Shown here: piece after piece, positions 35,744 to 43,034 of the stretch
How positions within the stretch are numbered: position 1 is the first letter of the stretch
Layout: the number at the start of each line of letters is the position of its first letter
Translations under genes and position numbers: made by a program
Assembly: GCF_014203235.1 (NCBI RefSeq)
Contig: NZ_JACHIN010000022.1
Span: 64,735-128,734 of the forward strand
Length of the DNA stretch: 64,000 nucleotides
Origin: Nonomuraea endophytica
GTDB taxonomy: Bacteria > Actinomycetota > Actinomycetes > Streptosporangiales > Streptosporangiaceae
Direction: 5' to 3'
The notes under the pieces: generated by a model
What the model saw: the letters and a program-made list of their open reading frames with translations, nothing else
The model's database searches: none
Told to the model about the DNA's origin: nothing

Positions 35744-35764
35744 CCCCGGCTGCTGACCCTGGCC

Positions 35765-35783
35765 GCCGGGCCTGAGGCCCGGC
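35765..35783. terminator. first hairpin after the helicase gene
   Basis: GCCGGGCC-TGA-GGCCCGGC, a perfect 8-bp stem 21 bases after the stop codon, with no U-tract. It lies directly before a stronger terminator and probably acts with it. Confidence 0.55.
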
Positions 35784-35795
35784 GCGCCACCTGAG

Positions 35796-35829
35796 ATCCC
35801 GGCCGATCATCGCGATCGGCCGGGATTTT
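35796..35829 (+). terminator. rho-independent terminator
   Basis: Perfect 13-bp stem ATCCCGGCCGATC / GATCGGCCGGGAT with loop ATCGC, followed by TTT. It is the clearest intrinsic terminator in the window, ending the helicase transcript. Confidence 0.88.
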
Positions 35830-36095
35830 GGCTTTCCGGTACGGCCCCGCCCGCCTTGACCTCGGAGCTGTGCCCGCCGTTCCCCCGGAGGAGGCACGGC
35901 GGGCCGCAGCACCCCGTTGTGTCCGCGCGCCCTGAGGCGCACTCCCCCGACACAGCGGTGAGCGTAGCGCCGAGCGCTTTCGATTCGTTATCGACGGACC
36001 GAAACCCGGGTGTCTCGGGTCGCGGACGCCGCACGTACGAAGCCGCCGCGAACGTTAGGCTGGACCCGCATGTCAGCCGACCGACGAGAGAGATC
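35830..36095. promoter_or_regulatory. upstream region of hisE-hisG
   Basis: About 265 bases without a gene. A -10-like TAGGCT at 36056-36061 sits 34 bases before the hisE ATG. No strong -35 partner, T-box or histidine-rich leader peptide was found, so regulation is unresolved. Confidence 0.4.
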
Positions 36096-36359
36096 ATGAA
36101 GACCTTCGAAGAGCTGTTCGCCGAGCTGTCAGACAAGGCCCGCCTGCGCCCCGAGGGATCGGGCACCGTGGCGGCGCTCGACGCCGGCGTCCATGCCATC
36201 GGCAAGAAGGTCGTGGAGGAGGCGGCGGAGAGCTGGATGGCCGCCGAGCACGAGTCGAAGGACCGCGCCGCAGAAGAGATCTCTCAGCTGCTGTACCACG
36301 TGCAGGTGCTGATGATCGCCCGGGGTATCGGGCTGGACGAGGTTTACAAGCACCTGTAG
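36096..36359 (+). CDS. hisE: phosphoribosyl-ATP diphosphatase
   Basis: Second enzyme of histidine biosynthesis, hydrolysing PR-ATP to PR-AMP. It has 87 residues, the full size of monofunctional HisE. The all-alpha NTP-pyrophosphohydrolase signature is KKVVEEAAESWMAAEHES and AAEEISQLLYHVQVLM, carrying the metal-binding Glu/Asp residues. The ATG at 36096 gives the family N-terminus MKTFEELFAEL. It is followed 14 bases later by hisG, the common actinobacterial pair. Confidence 0.96.
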   Translation: MKTFEELFAELSDKARLRPEGSGTVAALDAGVHAIGKKVVEEAAESWMAAEHESKDRAAEEISQLLYHVQVLMIARGIGLDEVYKHL

Positions 36360-36373
36360 GGGGTTGACCACTG

Positions 36374-37219
36374 ATGTTGCGGCTTGCCGTACCGAACAAG
36401 GGCGCGCTCAGCGAAGCGGCCCAGACCATGCTCAAGGAGGCCGGCTACCGGCCCCGCCGAGACAGCAAGGAACTGGTCGTCGTCGACGCCGACAGCTCCT
36501 GCGAACTGTTCTTCCTGCGCCCGCGCGACATCGCCGTCTACGTCGGCGAGGGCACGCTCGACGCCGGCATCACCGGGCGCGACATGCTCATCGACTCCGG
36601 CGCGAAGGTCGAGGAGGTGATGCCGCTCGGGTTCGGCGGCTCCACCTTCCGCCTGGCGGCCGGCAGCGGGCAGATGAGCTCCGTGCAGGACCTCAAGGGG
36701 CTGCGCGTGGCCACCGCGTATCCGGGGCTGCTGGAGAAGTACCTGGCCGAGTGCGACGTCGACGCCCGGGTGATCAAGCTCGACGGCGCCGTCGAGACCG
36801 CGATCCGCCTCGGCGTGGCCGACGCGGTCGCCGACGTGGTCGAGACCGGCACCACCCTGCGCAACGTGGGGCTGGAGGTGTTCGGCGAGCCGATCATGCG
36901 CTCCGAGGGCGTGCTGATCAGGGGCCGCGAGGGCGCGGGCACCCCCGGCCTCGAACAGGTCGTGCGCCGCCTGCAGGGCGTCATCCACGCGCGCGACTAC
37001 GTGATGATGGACTACGACATCCGCGCCGAGCGGATCGAGGAGGCCATCGCGCTGACCCCCGGCATGGAGGGCCCGACGGTCTCGCCGCTCCACCGCGAGG
37101 GCTGGGTGGCGGTACGCGCCATGGTCCGCCGCAAGGGACACCAGCACGTGATGGACGAGCTGTGGGACATCGGCGCACGTGCCATCCTGGTCACCGACAT
37201 CTACGCCTGCAGGCTGTAG
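36374..37219 (+). CDS. hisG: ATP phosphoribosyltransferase (long form)
   Basis: First committed step of histidine synthesis. It has 281 residues, matching the long HisG with a C-terminal regulatory domain and no need for HisZ. Visible features are LRLAVPNKGAL at the N-terminus, the PRPP-binding loop DVVETGTTLRNVGLEV (about residues 155-170), and a C-terminal ACT-like domain (about 210-281, GPTVSPLHREGWVAVRAMV) that binds histidine for feedback inhibition. It forms a two-gene operon with hisE. Confidence 0.97.
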   Translation: MLRLAVPNKGALSEAAQTMLKEAGYRPRRDSKELVVVDADSSCELFFLRPRDIAVYVGEGTLDAGITGRDMLIDSGAKVEEVMPLGFGGSTFRLAAGSGQMSSVQDLKGLRVATAYPGLLEKYLAECDVDARVIKLDGAVETAIRLGVADAVADVVETGTTLRNVGLEVFGEPIMRSEGVLIRGREGAGTPGLEQVVRRLQGVIHARDYVMMDYDIRAERIEEAIALTPGMEGPTVSPLHREGWVAVRAMVRRKGHQHVMDELWDIGARAILVTDIYACRL

Positions 37220-37264
37220 CCCCGGGGTCTGCCGGCGATTACCGCCGGGAGGCCCGCTCCGGTG

Positions 37265-38575
37265 CTAGCGCAGGGCGGCGACCGCCTTGACGGCCCGGTC
37301 GACCTCCTCGGGCGTGTTCATGATCGTGGTCCCGAGGCGCAGCAGCGACTCGCGGTACGGGGTGCTGCTGGCCACGATCCGGTGCTGCTCGCGCAGCCTG
37401 CCCACCGCCTCGTACGGGTTGGCGATCCCGTCCACCTCCATGCACACCAGCCCGGCCGACAGCTCGGGCGCGACCGGCGTGGCCAGCTTGACGTGGCCGA
37501 TCCCGGCCAGGCCGCTCTTGAGGCGGGTGGCCAGTTCCTGGATGCGGGCCTGGACCCGGTCCTTGCCGATCGCCTCCTGGAAGGCGAAGGCGGCGCCGGC
37601 CGCCCAGCGGTGCTCGAACGCCTTGTAGCCGCCGGGAGTGAAGTACTCGGCGGTGACCGGCTGCTGTGAGGACCCCTCGAAGAAGTAGTCGAAACTGGCC
37701 TGACCGAAACTCGGGATCAGCGGCACGACCGCCTCCCACGCCCGTCCCCACACGATGCCGGTGCCGCGCGGGCCGCACAGCCACTTGTGGGTGCCGCTGG
37801 CCAGGAAGTCGCAGCCCAGGTCCTCCGCGCCGTCGGCCATGGCGCCGAAGCCGTGCACGCCGTCCACGCACAGCAGCGCCCGATCCTTCTCCTCGCGGCC
37901 CTTGTTGGCCTCGGCGACGACCTCGGCCATCTCCTTGACCGGCAGCCGCACGCCGGTGCTGGAGTGCACCCAGGTGACGGCGACGATCCTGGTCCTCGGG
38001 CCGATCGCCTTGCGCAGCCGGCCGGCGACCTCGTCCACGGAGGCCTTGGCGGGCTCGTCGTAGAGGCGCACCCGGCGTACGGCGGCGCCGGTCCGCTCGG
38101 TACGCAGCCGCAGCGCCTCGTGGGTGGCCAGGAAGTCGTGCTCGGTGGTCAGCACGTCCTGGCCGGGCAGGAGCTTGATGCCGCCGTACAGGAGGGCCAG
38201 GCCCATCGTGGTGCTGTCGGTGAGCACGATCTGGGCCGGGGCGCCGCCCACATAGCGTGCCGCGGCCTCGCGTACGGCCTGGTCGGGGTTGCCCCCGGCG
38301 GGGAGGTACTCGGGGTCGGCGTCCAGCCCCCTGCGGTGCTCCTCGATCGCGCGGCGGACCTCGGCGGGGTGGCGGGCCAGCACGAACGCGGCGAAGTCGG
38401 CACGGTCCTTCGGCAGGTCGAACTGCGCGCGCACCGACGCCCAGTCGTCGGCCTTGAGCGGTGGCGCCGGACTGCCGCCGGTCGGGGCGGCCGCCGGGGG
38501 AGCGGAGGTGCACGCGCCCACCCCGGCCAGGAGGCCGGCGCTGAGCAGGGCCCGTCTGTTCAGCTGCTGGTTCAC
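37265..38575 (-). CDS. exported (Tat/lipoprotein signal) class V aminotransferase-fold protein
   Basis: PLP-dependent class V aminotransferase family protein of 436 residues, similar in type to isopenicillin N epimerase/EgtE-like enzymes. The N-terminus NRRALLSAGLLAGVGAC contains a twin-Arg start and a hydrophobic stretch ending in a lipobox-like VGAC, followed by a Pro/Ala/Gly-rich linker. The enzymatic domain starts near residue 45. The PLP lysine is in LASGTHKWLCGPRG (about residue 240), with the Asp/His pair in VDGVHGFGAM. The start is GTG at 38575. Export as a folded holoenzyme by Tat would be required. The substrate is unknown, and it has no operon partners. Confidence 0.82.
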   Translation of the reverse strand: MNQQLNRRALLSAGLLAGVGACTSAPPAAAPTGGSPAPPLKADDWASVRAQFDLPKDRADFAAFVLARHPAEVRRAIEEHRRGLDADPEYLPAGGNPDQAVREAAARYVGGAPAQIVLTDSTTMGLALLYGGIKLLPGQDVLTTEHDFLATHEALRLRTERTGAAVRRVRLYDEPAKASVDEVAGRLRKAIGPRTRIVAVTWVHSSTGVRLPVKEMAEVVAEANKGREEKDRALLCVDGVHGFGAMADGAEDLGCDFLASGTHKWLCGPRGTGIVWGRAWEAVVPLIPSFGQASFDYFFEGSSQQPVTAEYFTPGGYKAFEHRWAAGAAFAFQEAIGKDRVQARIQELATRLKSGLAGIGHVKLATPVAPELSAGLVCMEVDGIANPYEAVGRLREQHRIVASSTPYRESLLRLGTTIMNTPEEVDRAVKAVAALR

Positions 38576-38639
38576 GCCTCCTGCTTACCCGCACGCGAGG
38601 CCGCGATACAGGGCCGATCCATCACGGTTTCACGACATG

Positions 38640-39641
38640 TCAGGTCTTGGAGACATGCCGGATCAGGTCGGAGACGCGGACGATGCCCAGGCAGCGGTTC
38701 AGCTCGTCGGTCACCACCAGGTCGTCGTACACACGCGTCGAGTCACGCCCCGCCGCCTGCATGGCCGCCACCGCCGGGGTGGTGCGCGGCACCGTCCTGG
38801 GCGGGTCGGCCAGCCGGTGGGCGGGCTTCTTGCCGTGCAGCGCGTGCCCGTAGCGCGCCGCGAACGACAGCAGGAACCGGCTGCGGTCCAGGCTCCCCTT
38901 GGGCCGCTGGTACTCGTCGACCAGGATCACGCTGGAGATCGACGGCTCGTGCCCGAACGCCGCGACCACGTCCTCGGCGTTGGCCTGCGCGGGCAGCGTC
39001 ACCGCGGGCAGCAGCAGCTCCTGCACCCGGGGCCCCAGCATGAACGCCTCGGGGGTCTCCTCGGGCGCGGGCAGCGGCACCCGCACCCGCCCGTCCGGCC
39101 CCGGGGCCAGCAGCGGCCCGTAGGCCAGCCGCACACCGCAGTTGCGCGCCGCGCCCAGCTCGGCCTCGTCCTCGACGCCGGGCGCCAGCACATGCGCCCC
39201 CAGCCCGCGGGCCAGCGTCGCGGTCGCGCGCGCCACCGCGACACTGCGGTGATCGCGCGGCATCCGCGCTACCAGCTCCGTCTCCAGCGTCAGCAGGTAC
39301 GGCGAGGCCTGCGCCACCAGATCCAGCGGCACCCCGCCCGACCCACTGAAGGCCAGCAGGTACCCGTGGGCCCGCAGCCCGTCGAGGCCGACCTTGAACA
39401 CGTCCTTCTCGGTCTCCCCACACGTGCCCCGGAGGGTGAGCACCACCTCCCGAGGGTGCCGGCCGGCCCGGCGGAGCGCCTCGTGGAGCGGGGCCAGCGC
39501 GCCGGCGCCGTTCAGGACCACCTGGACGGGCAGGTCGAGCAGCAGCGGCAGCGGTCCCTGAGGGATGCTGTCTGTGGCGTGCGTCGCGATGACCGCCCCG
39601 GTGTCAAGATCTACGACAGGGGCTGTGAACTGGGAAGACAC
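38640..39641 (-). CDS. degenerate EAL-domain plus CBS-domain protein
   Basis: About 333 residues from the GTG at 39641; an ATG at 39704 would add 21 unconserved residues. The first ~215 residues follow the EAL phosphodiesterase layout (FTAPVVDLDTGAVIA, GLRAHGYLLAFSGSG, LGAHVLAPGVEDEAELGA, YGPLLAPGP). The catalytic signatures are lost: no EAL (residues THA), no DDFG (AFSG instead), and APGVE in place of AEGVE. The last ~120 residues form a CBS pair, ending RCLGIVRVSDLIRHV. There is no GGDEF domain. It is therefore more likely a c-di-GMP or nucleotide sensor than a hydrolase. Confidence 0.72.
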   Translation of the reverse strand: MSSQFTAPVVDLDTGAVIATHATDSIPQGPLPLLLDLPVQVVLNGAGALAPLHEALRRAGRHPREVVLTLRGTCGETEKDVFKVGLDGLRAHGYLLAFSGSGGVPLDLVAQASPYLLTLETELVARMPRDHRSVAVARATATLARGLGAHVLAPGVEDEAELGAARNCGVRLAYGPLLAPGPDGRVRVPLPAPEETPEAFMLGPRVQELLLPAVTLPAQANAEDVVAAFGHEPSISSVILVDEYQRPKGSLDRSRFLLSFAARYGHALHGKKPAHRLADPPRTVPRTTPAVAAMQAAGRDSTRVYDDLVVTDELNRCLGIVRVSDLIRHVSKT

Positions 39642-39704
39642 GCCAAAATGATCCGCCCGGCAGCGGGTGCGGCATAAGTGTCGGGAACCTAAATTCACCG
39701 ACAT

Positions 39705-40080
39705 TTCAGGCAGTGTTCCTTACCACCGAACCCCCAAATTCGCCACCCCCAACCGCACTCTCACCCAGAAACCCACCCCACCTGCACCCCCAACCCCACA
39801 CCCCCCAACCCAAGCCCGCCATCCCGCCACACCCCACGCCAACAGCCCCCTGTCCATAACCCCACCCACGCCCCAACGGCCCCTGACCAGAACCCAAAAC
39901 CCGACCCCATCAACCCACCCCCGCCTCCGTACAACCCTCGGGATGCCCTGCGGAGGCGGGCTGCCTCGCCAGAAGCGCTGGCGCAGAGGGCCTGTCCCAG
40001 GGGCGTGGGGTTGCACAGGAGGGGATGGCGCATGCGGAGGCGGGTTGCCCTTGGGGGTGGGTTTCCGGGGGAGGTGGGTG
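39705..40080. other. gene-free divergent region with strand-switching G-richness
   Basis: From about 39720 to 39925 the plus strand is C/A-rich with CCCC-CCCCCC runs, so the minus strand carries closely spaced GGG-GGGGGG runs. From about 39945 to 40080 the plus strand is G-rich (GGGGG, GGGGTGGG). Thus the non-template strand of each divergent gene is G-rich on its own side, with the switch near 39940. Quadruplex or R-loop formation is plausible. The frames that cross it are low-complexity and I do not accept them as genes. Confidence 0.6.
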
Positions 40081-40188
40081 ACGAAGGGCCGTTGCGGCGG
40101 GAACCACGTCCGACGTGGGAAGCGACCCCCACGATCGGCGCCCGCGCACGGCGGCGGGTGGCGGGTGGGTGGCGACAGCCGTAACGGA
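40081..40188 (+). repeat. 108-bp dispersed element, copy B
   Basis: Matches 8141-8248 (opposite strand) at about 97 of 108 positions without gaps. It has the same CCACGTCCGACGTGG near-palindrome and end palindromes of CCGTNNCGG type. It ends 39 bases before the VLRF1 start, so it lies in that gene's promoter or leader. A G-rich segment precedes it, as for copy A. Confidence 0.85.
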
Positions 40189-40227
40189 TAGGAGAGCTCT
40201 AAGGGGAGAGAGAGATATCGTGCGGGG

Positions 40228-40896
40228 ATGGGACCGGCGCGGGGTGGGGGGAGATGGGTGGCGGTCGCGCCTGGGCGGTTGAACAAGTGGATGGACGGGT
40301 TCGCCGACCGGCATGGGGCGTTCGAGGCCAGTGGGGATGGGCTGGTCGTGCGGTTGCGGGCCGAGGACGGGGCGCTGGCGGAGATGCAGGTGCCGTTTCC
40401 GCCGCTGGTCCAGGGGGCGCCCTACGTGTCCAGGTTTGTGGCGCATGCTCAGCGGGACCGGCGGGTGGGTGTGGTGCTGGTGCGGCTCGGGGGGTATGCG
40501 GCCGGGGTGTTCCAGGGGAGTGAGCTGGTCGCGTCCAAGGTGGGGTCGCGGCTGGTGCAGGGGCGTACGGCGGCCGGCGGCTGGTCCCAGCAGCGGTTCG
40601 CCAGGCGGCGCGCGCTCCAGGCCAACCAGGCGTTCGAGGCCGCGGCCGACACGGCGCTGCGCGTGCTGACGCCGCACCTGGACGGGCTGGAGGCCGTGGT
40701 GTTCGGGGGCGACAGGAAGGCCGCCGACGCGCTCAGGGCCGATCGGCGGCTGGCGCCGCTGGTGGCGCTGGAGGTCGAGCCGTTCCTGGTGGTGCCCGAT
40801 CCCCGGCTGGCGGTGCTGAAGGAGGCTCCGGAGCAGTTCCGCGCGGTGCGGATCCGGGTTGTGGACCCAGAGCCGGGGGTCCGGCGGGGACCGTAG
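40228..40896 (+). CDS. acVLRF1-type peptidyl-tRNA hydrolase (Vms1-like release factor)
   Basis: Protein of 222 residues. The core signature GGWSQQRFARRR (about residues 118-129) is the Vms1/ANKZF1-like release-factor loop, with Gln at the position of the eRF1 GGQ glutamine. It is followed by a helix of the family (QANQAFEAAADTALRVL) and VVFGGDRKAADALRAD. Eukaryotic Vms1 cleaves nascent chains from peptidyl-tRNA on stalled 60S subunits. The actinobacterial family is annotated as a peptidyl-tRNA hydrolase. The neighbour is an ABC-F ATPase, which also acts on ribosomes. Its TAG stop overlaps a -10-like TAGACT for the next gene. Confidence 0.85.
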   Translation: MGPARGGGRWVAVAPGRLNKWMDGFADRHGAFEASGDGLVVRLRAEDGALAEMQVPFPPLVQGAPYVSRFVAHAQRDRRVGVVLVRLGGYAAGVFQGSELVASKVGSRLVQGRTAAGGWSQQRFARRRALQANQAFEAAADTALRVLTPHLDGLEAVVFGGDRKAADALRADRRLAPLVALEVEPFLVVPDPRLAVLKEAPEQFRAVRIRVVDPEPGVRRGP

Positions 40897-40899
40897 ACT
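40894..40899 (+). promoter_or_regulatory. candidate -10 element of the ABC-F gene
   Basis: TAGACT overlaps the TAG stop of the VLRF1 gene and ends six bases before the ATG of a five-codon ORF (40906), the spacing of a leaderless start. No good -35 hexamer is seen 17-18 bases upstream, so this is tentative. Confidence 0.35.
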
Positions 40900-40905
40900 G
40901 GCCGC

Positions 40906-40923
40906 ATGCACACTCCCGGTTAA
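40906..40923 (+). CDS. candidate leader peptide MHTPG upstream of the ABC-F gene
   Basis: A five-codon ORF (Met-His-Thr-Pro-Gly, TAA) 61 bases before the ABC-F start. Its ATG is six bases after the -10-like TAGACT, so it could be translated from the first base of the transcript. Antibiotic- or stall-responsive ABC-F genes are often controlled by short leader ORFs through attenuation. Nothing beyond position and this family knowledge supports it; chance is possible. Confidence 0.3.
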   Translation: MHTPG

Positions 40924-40984
40924 CCGGCGCAAGCATGCCCACGTCTCCGACGTCCTTTCCTAGCCCGGGAGCGTCCTTTCAACC

Positions 40985-42583
40985 ATGATCCTTGCTACTG
41001 ACATCGAGCTGCGCGCCGGTGCGCGTCTGCTGATCGAGAAGGCCAATTTCCGCGTCAACCCAGGCGACAAGATCGGACTTGTCGGCCGGAACGGGGCGGG
41101 TAAGACCACGTTGACCAAGGTGCTGGCGGGTGAGGGCCTGCCCGCCGCTGGCGCGGTCACCACCACGGGCGCGGTCGGCTACCTGCCGCAGGACCCGCGC
41201 ACCGGCGACCTGCAGGTGCTGGCGCGCGACCGCATCCTGTCGGCGCGCGGCCTGGACGAGGTGCTGCGCAAGCTGCACCAGGCGGAGCTGGCGATGTCCT
41301 CGGCCGACGACAAGACCGCCGAGAAGGCCGTGCGCAGGTACGGCAGGCTCGAAGACCAGATGCACGTCCTCGGCGGCTACGCGGCCGAGGCGGAGGCGGC
41401 CTCGATCGCCTCCAGCCTGGGGCTGCCGGACCGGGTGCTGAAGCAGCCGCTCGAAACGCTCTCGGGCGGCCAGCGCAGACGCGTGGAATTGGCACGCATT
41501 CTTTTCAGCGGAGCGGAAACTCTCCTTCTCGACGAGCCGACAAACCACCTTGATGCAGACTCAATCGGGTGGCTTCGTGATTTTTTGCGATCACATCACG
41601 GCGGGTTGGTGATCATCAGTCACGACGTCGGTCTTCTTGAAGCGACGGTCAACAAGGTCCTCCACCTCGACGCCAACCGCTGCGTGATCGACCACTACAA
41701 CGTCGGCTGGAAGGCCTATCTGGACCAGCGCGAGACCGACGAGAAGCGCCGCAAGCGCGAGCGCGCCAACGCCGAGAAGCAGGCGGGCGCGCTGCTGGCG
41801 CAGGCCGACAAGATGCGCGCCAAGGCCACCAAGGCCAAGGCGGCCCAGGACATGATGCGCCGCGCCAACCGCCTGCTGGCCGGCACCGAGGAGGAGCGCC
41901 AGAGCGACAAGGTCGCCAAGCTGCGCTTTCCCGACCCCGCCCCGTGCGGCAAGACGCCGCTGCAGGCGGTCGACCTGTCGAAGTCCTACGGCTCGCTGGA
42001 GGTCTTCACCGACGTCGACGTGGCCATCGACCGAGGTCACCGGGTCGTCATCCTCGGGCTCAACGGCGCCGGGAAGACCACGCTGCTGCGCATCCTGGGC
42101 GGCGTCGAGGACCCCGACACCGGCGAGATCCGCCCGGGCCACGGCCTCAAGATCGGCTATTACGCCCAGGAGCACGAGACCCTGGAGGCCGATCGCACCC
42201 TCCTGGAGAACATGCGCTCGGCCGGCGGGGAGTTCACCGACACCGAGCTGAGAAAGGTCCTCGGATCTTTCCTCTTCACCGGCGACGACGTTGACAAGCC
42301 CGCAGGGGTGCTGTCAGGAGGGGAGAAAACTCGGCTGGCCCTTGCGCTGCTGGTGTTGTCGAGCGCCAACGTCCTCCTCCTGGACGAGCCCACTAACAAC
42401 CTCGACCCCGTCTCCAGGGAGCAAGTCCTCACCGCTTTGAGGTCGTATTCAGGAGCAATCGTCCTGGTTACCCATGACGAGGGTGCCGTTGATGCTCTTT
42501 CACCGGATAGGGTGATCTTGCTACCAGACGGAACTGAAGACGCGTGGAGCGAGGAATTTTCCGATCTTGTGGCACTCGCCTGA
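40985..42583 (+). CDS. ABC-F family ATPase (ribosome-associated)
   Basis: Soluble protein of 532 residues with two nucleotide-binding domains and no membrane segment. NBD1 has GRNGAGKTT (about residues 36-44), LSGGQRRRVEL and LLLDEPTNHLD. A basic coiled inter-domain linker follows (about residues 235-310, RKRERANAEKQAG). NBD2 has GLNGAGKTT, LSGGEKTRLAL and LLLDEPTNNLD. ABC-F proteins bind the ribosomal E site and act in translation quality control or antibiotic resistance. Codons around both signature/Walker B blocks (about 41480-41660 and 42240-42560) are visibly less GC-rich than the rest. Confidence 0.95.
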   Translation: MILATDIELRAGARLLIEKANFRVNPGDKIGLVGRNGAGKTTLTKVLAGEGLPAAGAVTTTGAVGYLPQDPRTGDLQVLARDRILSARGLDEVLRKLHQAELAMSSADDKTAEKAVRRYGRLEDQMHVLGGYAAEAEAASIASSLGLPDRVLKQPLETLSGGQRRRVELARILFSGAETLLLDEPTNHLDADSIGWLRDFLRSHHGGLVIISHDVGLLEATVNKVLHLDANRCVIDHYNVGWKAYLDQRETDEKRRKRERANAEKQAGALLAQADKMRAKATKAKAAQDMMRRANRLLAGTEEERQSDKVAKLRFPDPAPCGKTPLQAVDLSKSYGSLEVFTDVDVAIDRGHRVVILGLNGAGKTTLLRILGGVEDPDTGEIRPGHGLKIGYYAQEHETLEADRTLLENMRSAGGEFTDTELRKVLGSFLFTGDDVDKPAGVLSGGEKTRLALALLVLSSANVLLLDEPTNNLDPVSREQVLTALRSYSGAIVLVTHDEGAVDALSPDRVILLPDGTEDAWSEEFSDLVALA

Positions 42584-42696
42584 TCTGAATTTGAGTGGGT
42601 ACGGATCTTTTCCCGTGGAGTAGGTAGCCGATCCCGCTGAAATGACTGATCATGGCGGTGTAACGCTGCGGAAGTCTGGCACTACAGGAGGTACTC

Positions 42697-42912
42697 GTGG
42701 CCGAGACTCTGAAGAAAGGCACCCGGGTGACCGGGGCCGACCGCGACAAGCTGGCCGGTGATCTCAAGAAGCGCTACGCCGCGGGTGAGAGCATCCGCGC
42801 CCTGGCCGCTTCGACCGGTCGCTCCTACGGGTTCATCCACCGCATCCTCAGCGAGTCCGGAGTGACTCTGCGCGGGCGCGGCGGGGCGACCCGAGGCAAG
42901 TCCAAGCGCTAA
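42697..42912 (+). CDS. small helix-turn-helix protein
   Basis: Protein of 71 residues, basic at both ends. A central helix-turn-helix of the Hin/resolvase-like type (YAAGESIRALAASTGRSYGF about residues 28-47, then IHRILSESG) is followed by a GRGGATRGKSKR tail. Proteins of this size and sequence type are widely conserved in actinobacteria, but I know of no established function. GTG at 42697 is fixed by AGGAGG at 42686-42691. It has its own 113-base upstream region. Confidence 0.88.
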   Translation: MAETLKKGTRVTGADRDKLAGDLKKRYAAGESIRALAASTGRSYGFIHRILSESGVTLRGRGGATRGKSKR

Positions 42913-43034
42913 GGCCGCCTCGGAACGTCGCGACCGCAGCCGCTTCGTCTCCAGTCGACCGGCCGTCGCGCCCGGGTCAGAATCTTATTCTGTAAGCTCG
43001 GGCGCGACGGCACAGCGACGGACGGAGCGACGCG

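Noticed and set aside
39667..40191. Frames crossing the divergent region and dispersed element
   Set aside because: Encode Pro/Thr- and Gly-rich low-complexity sequence from skewed DNA; similarity to a frame at 8135-8422 comes from the shared DNA repeat, not a protein.
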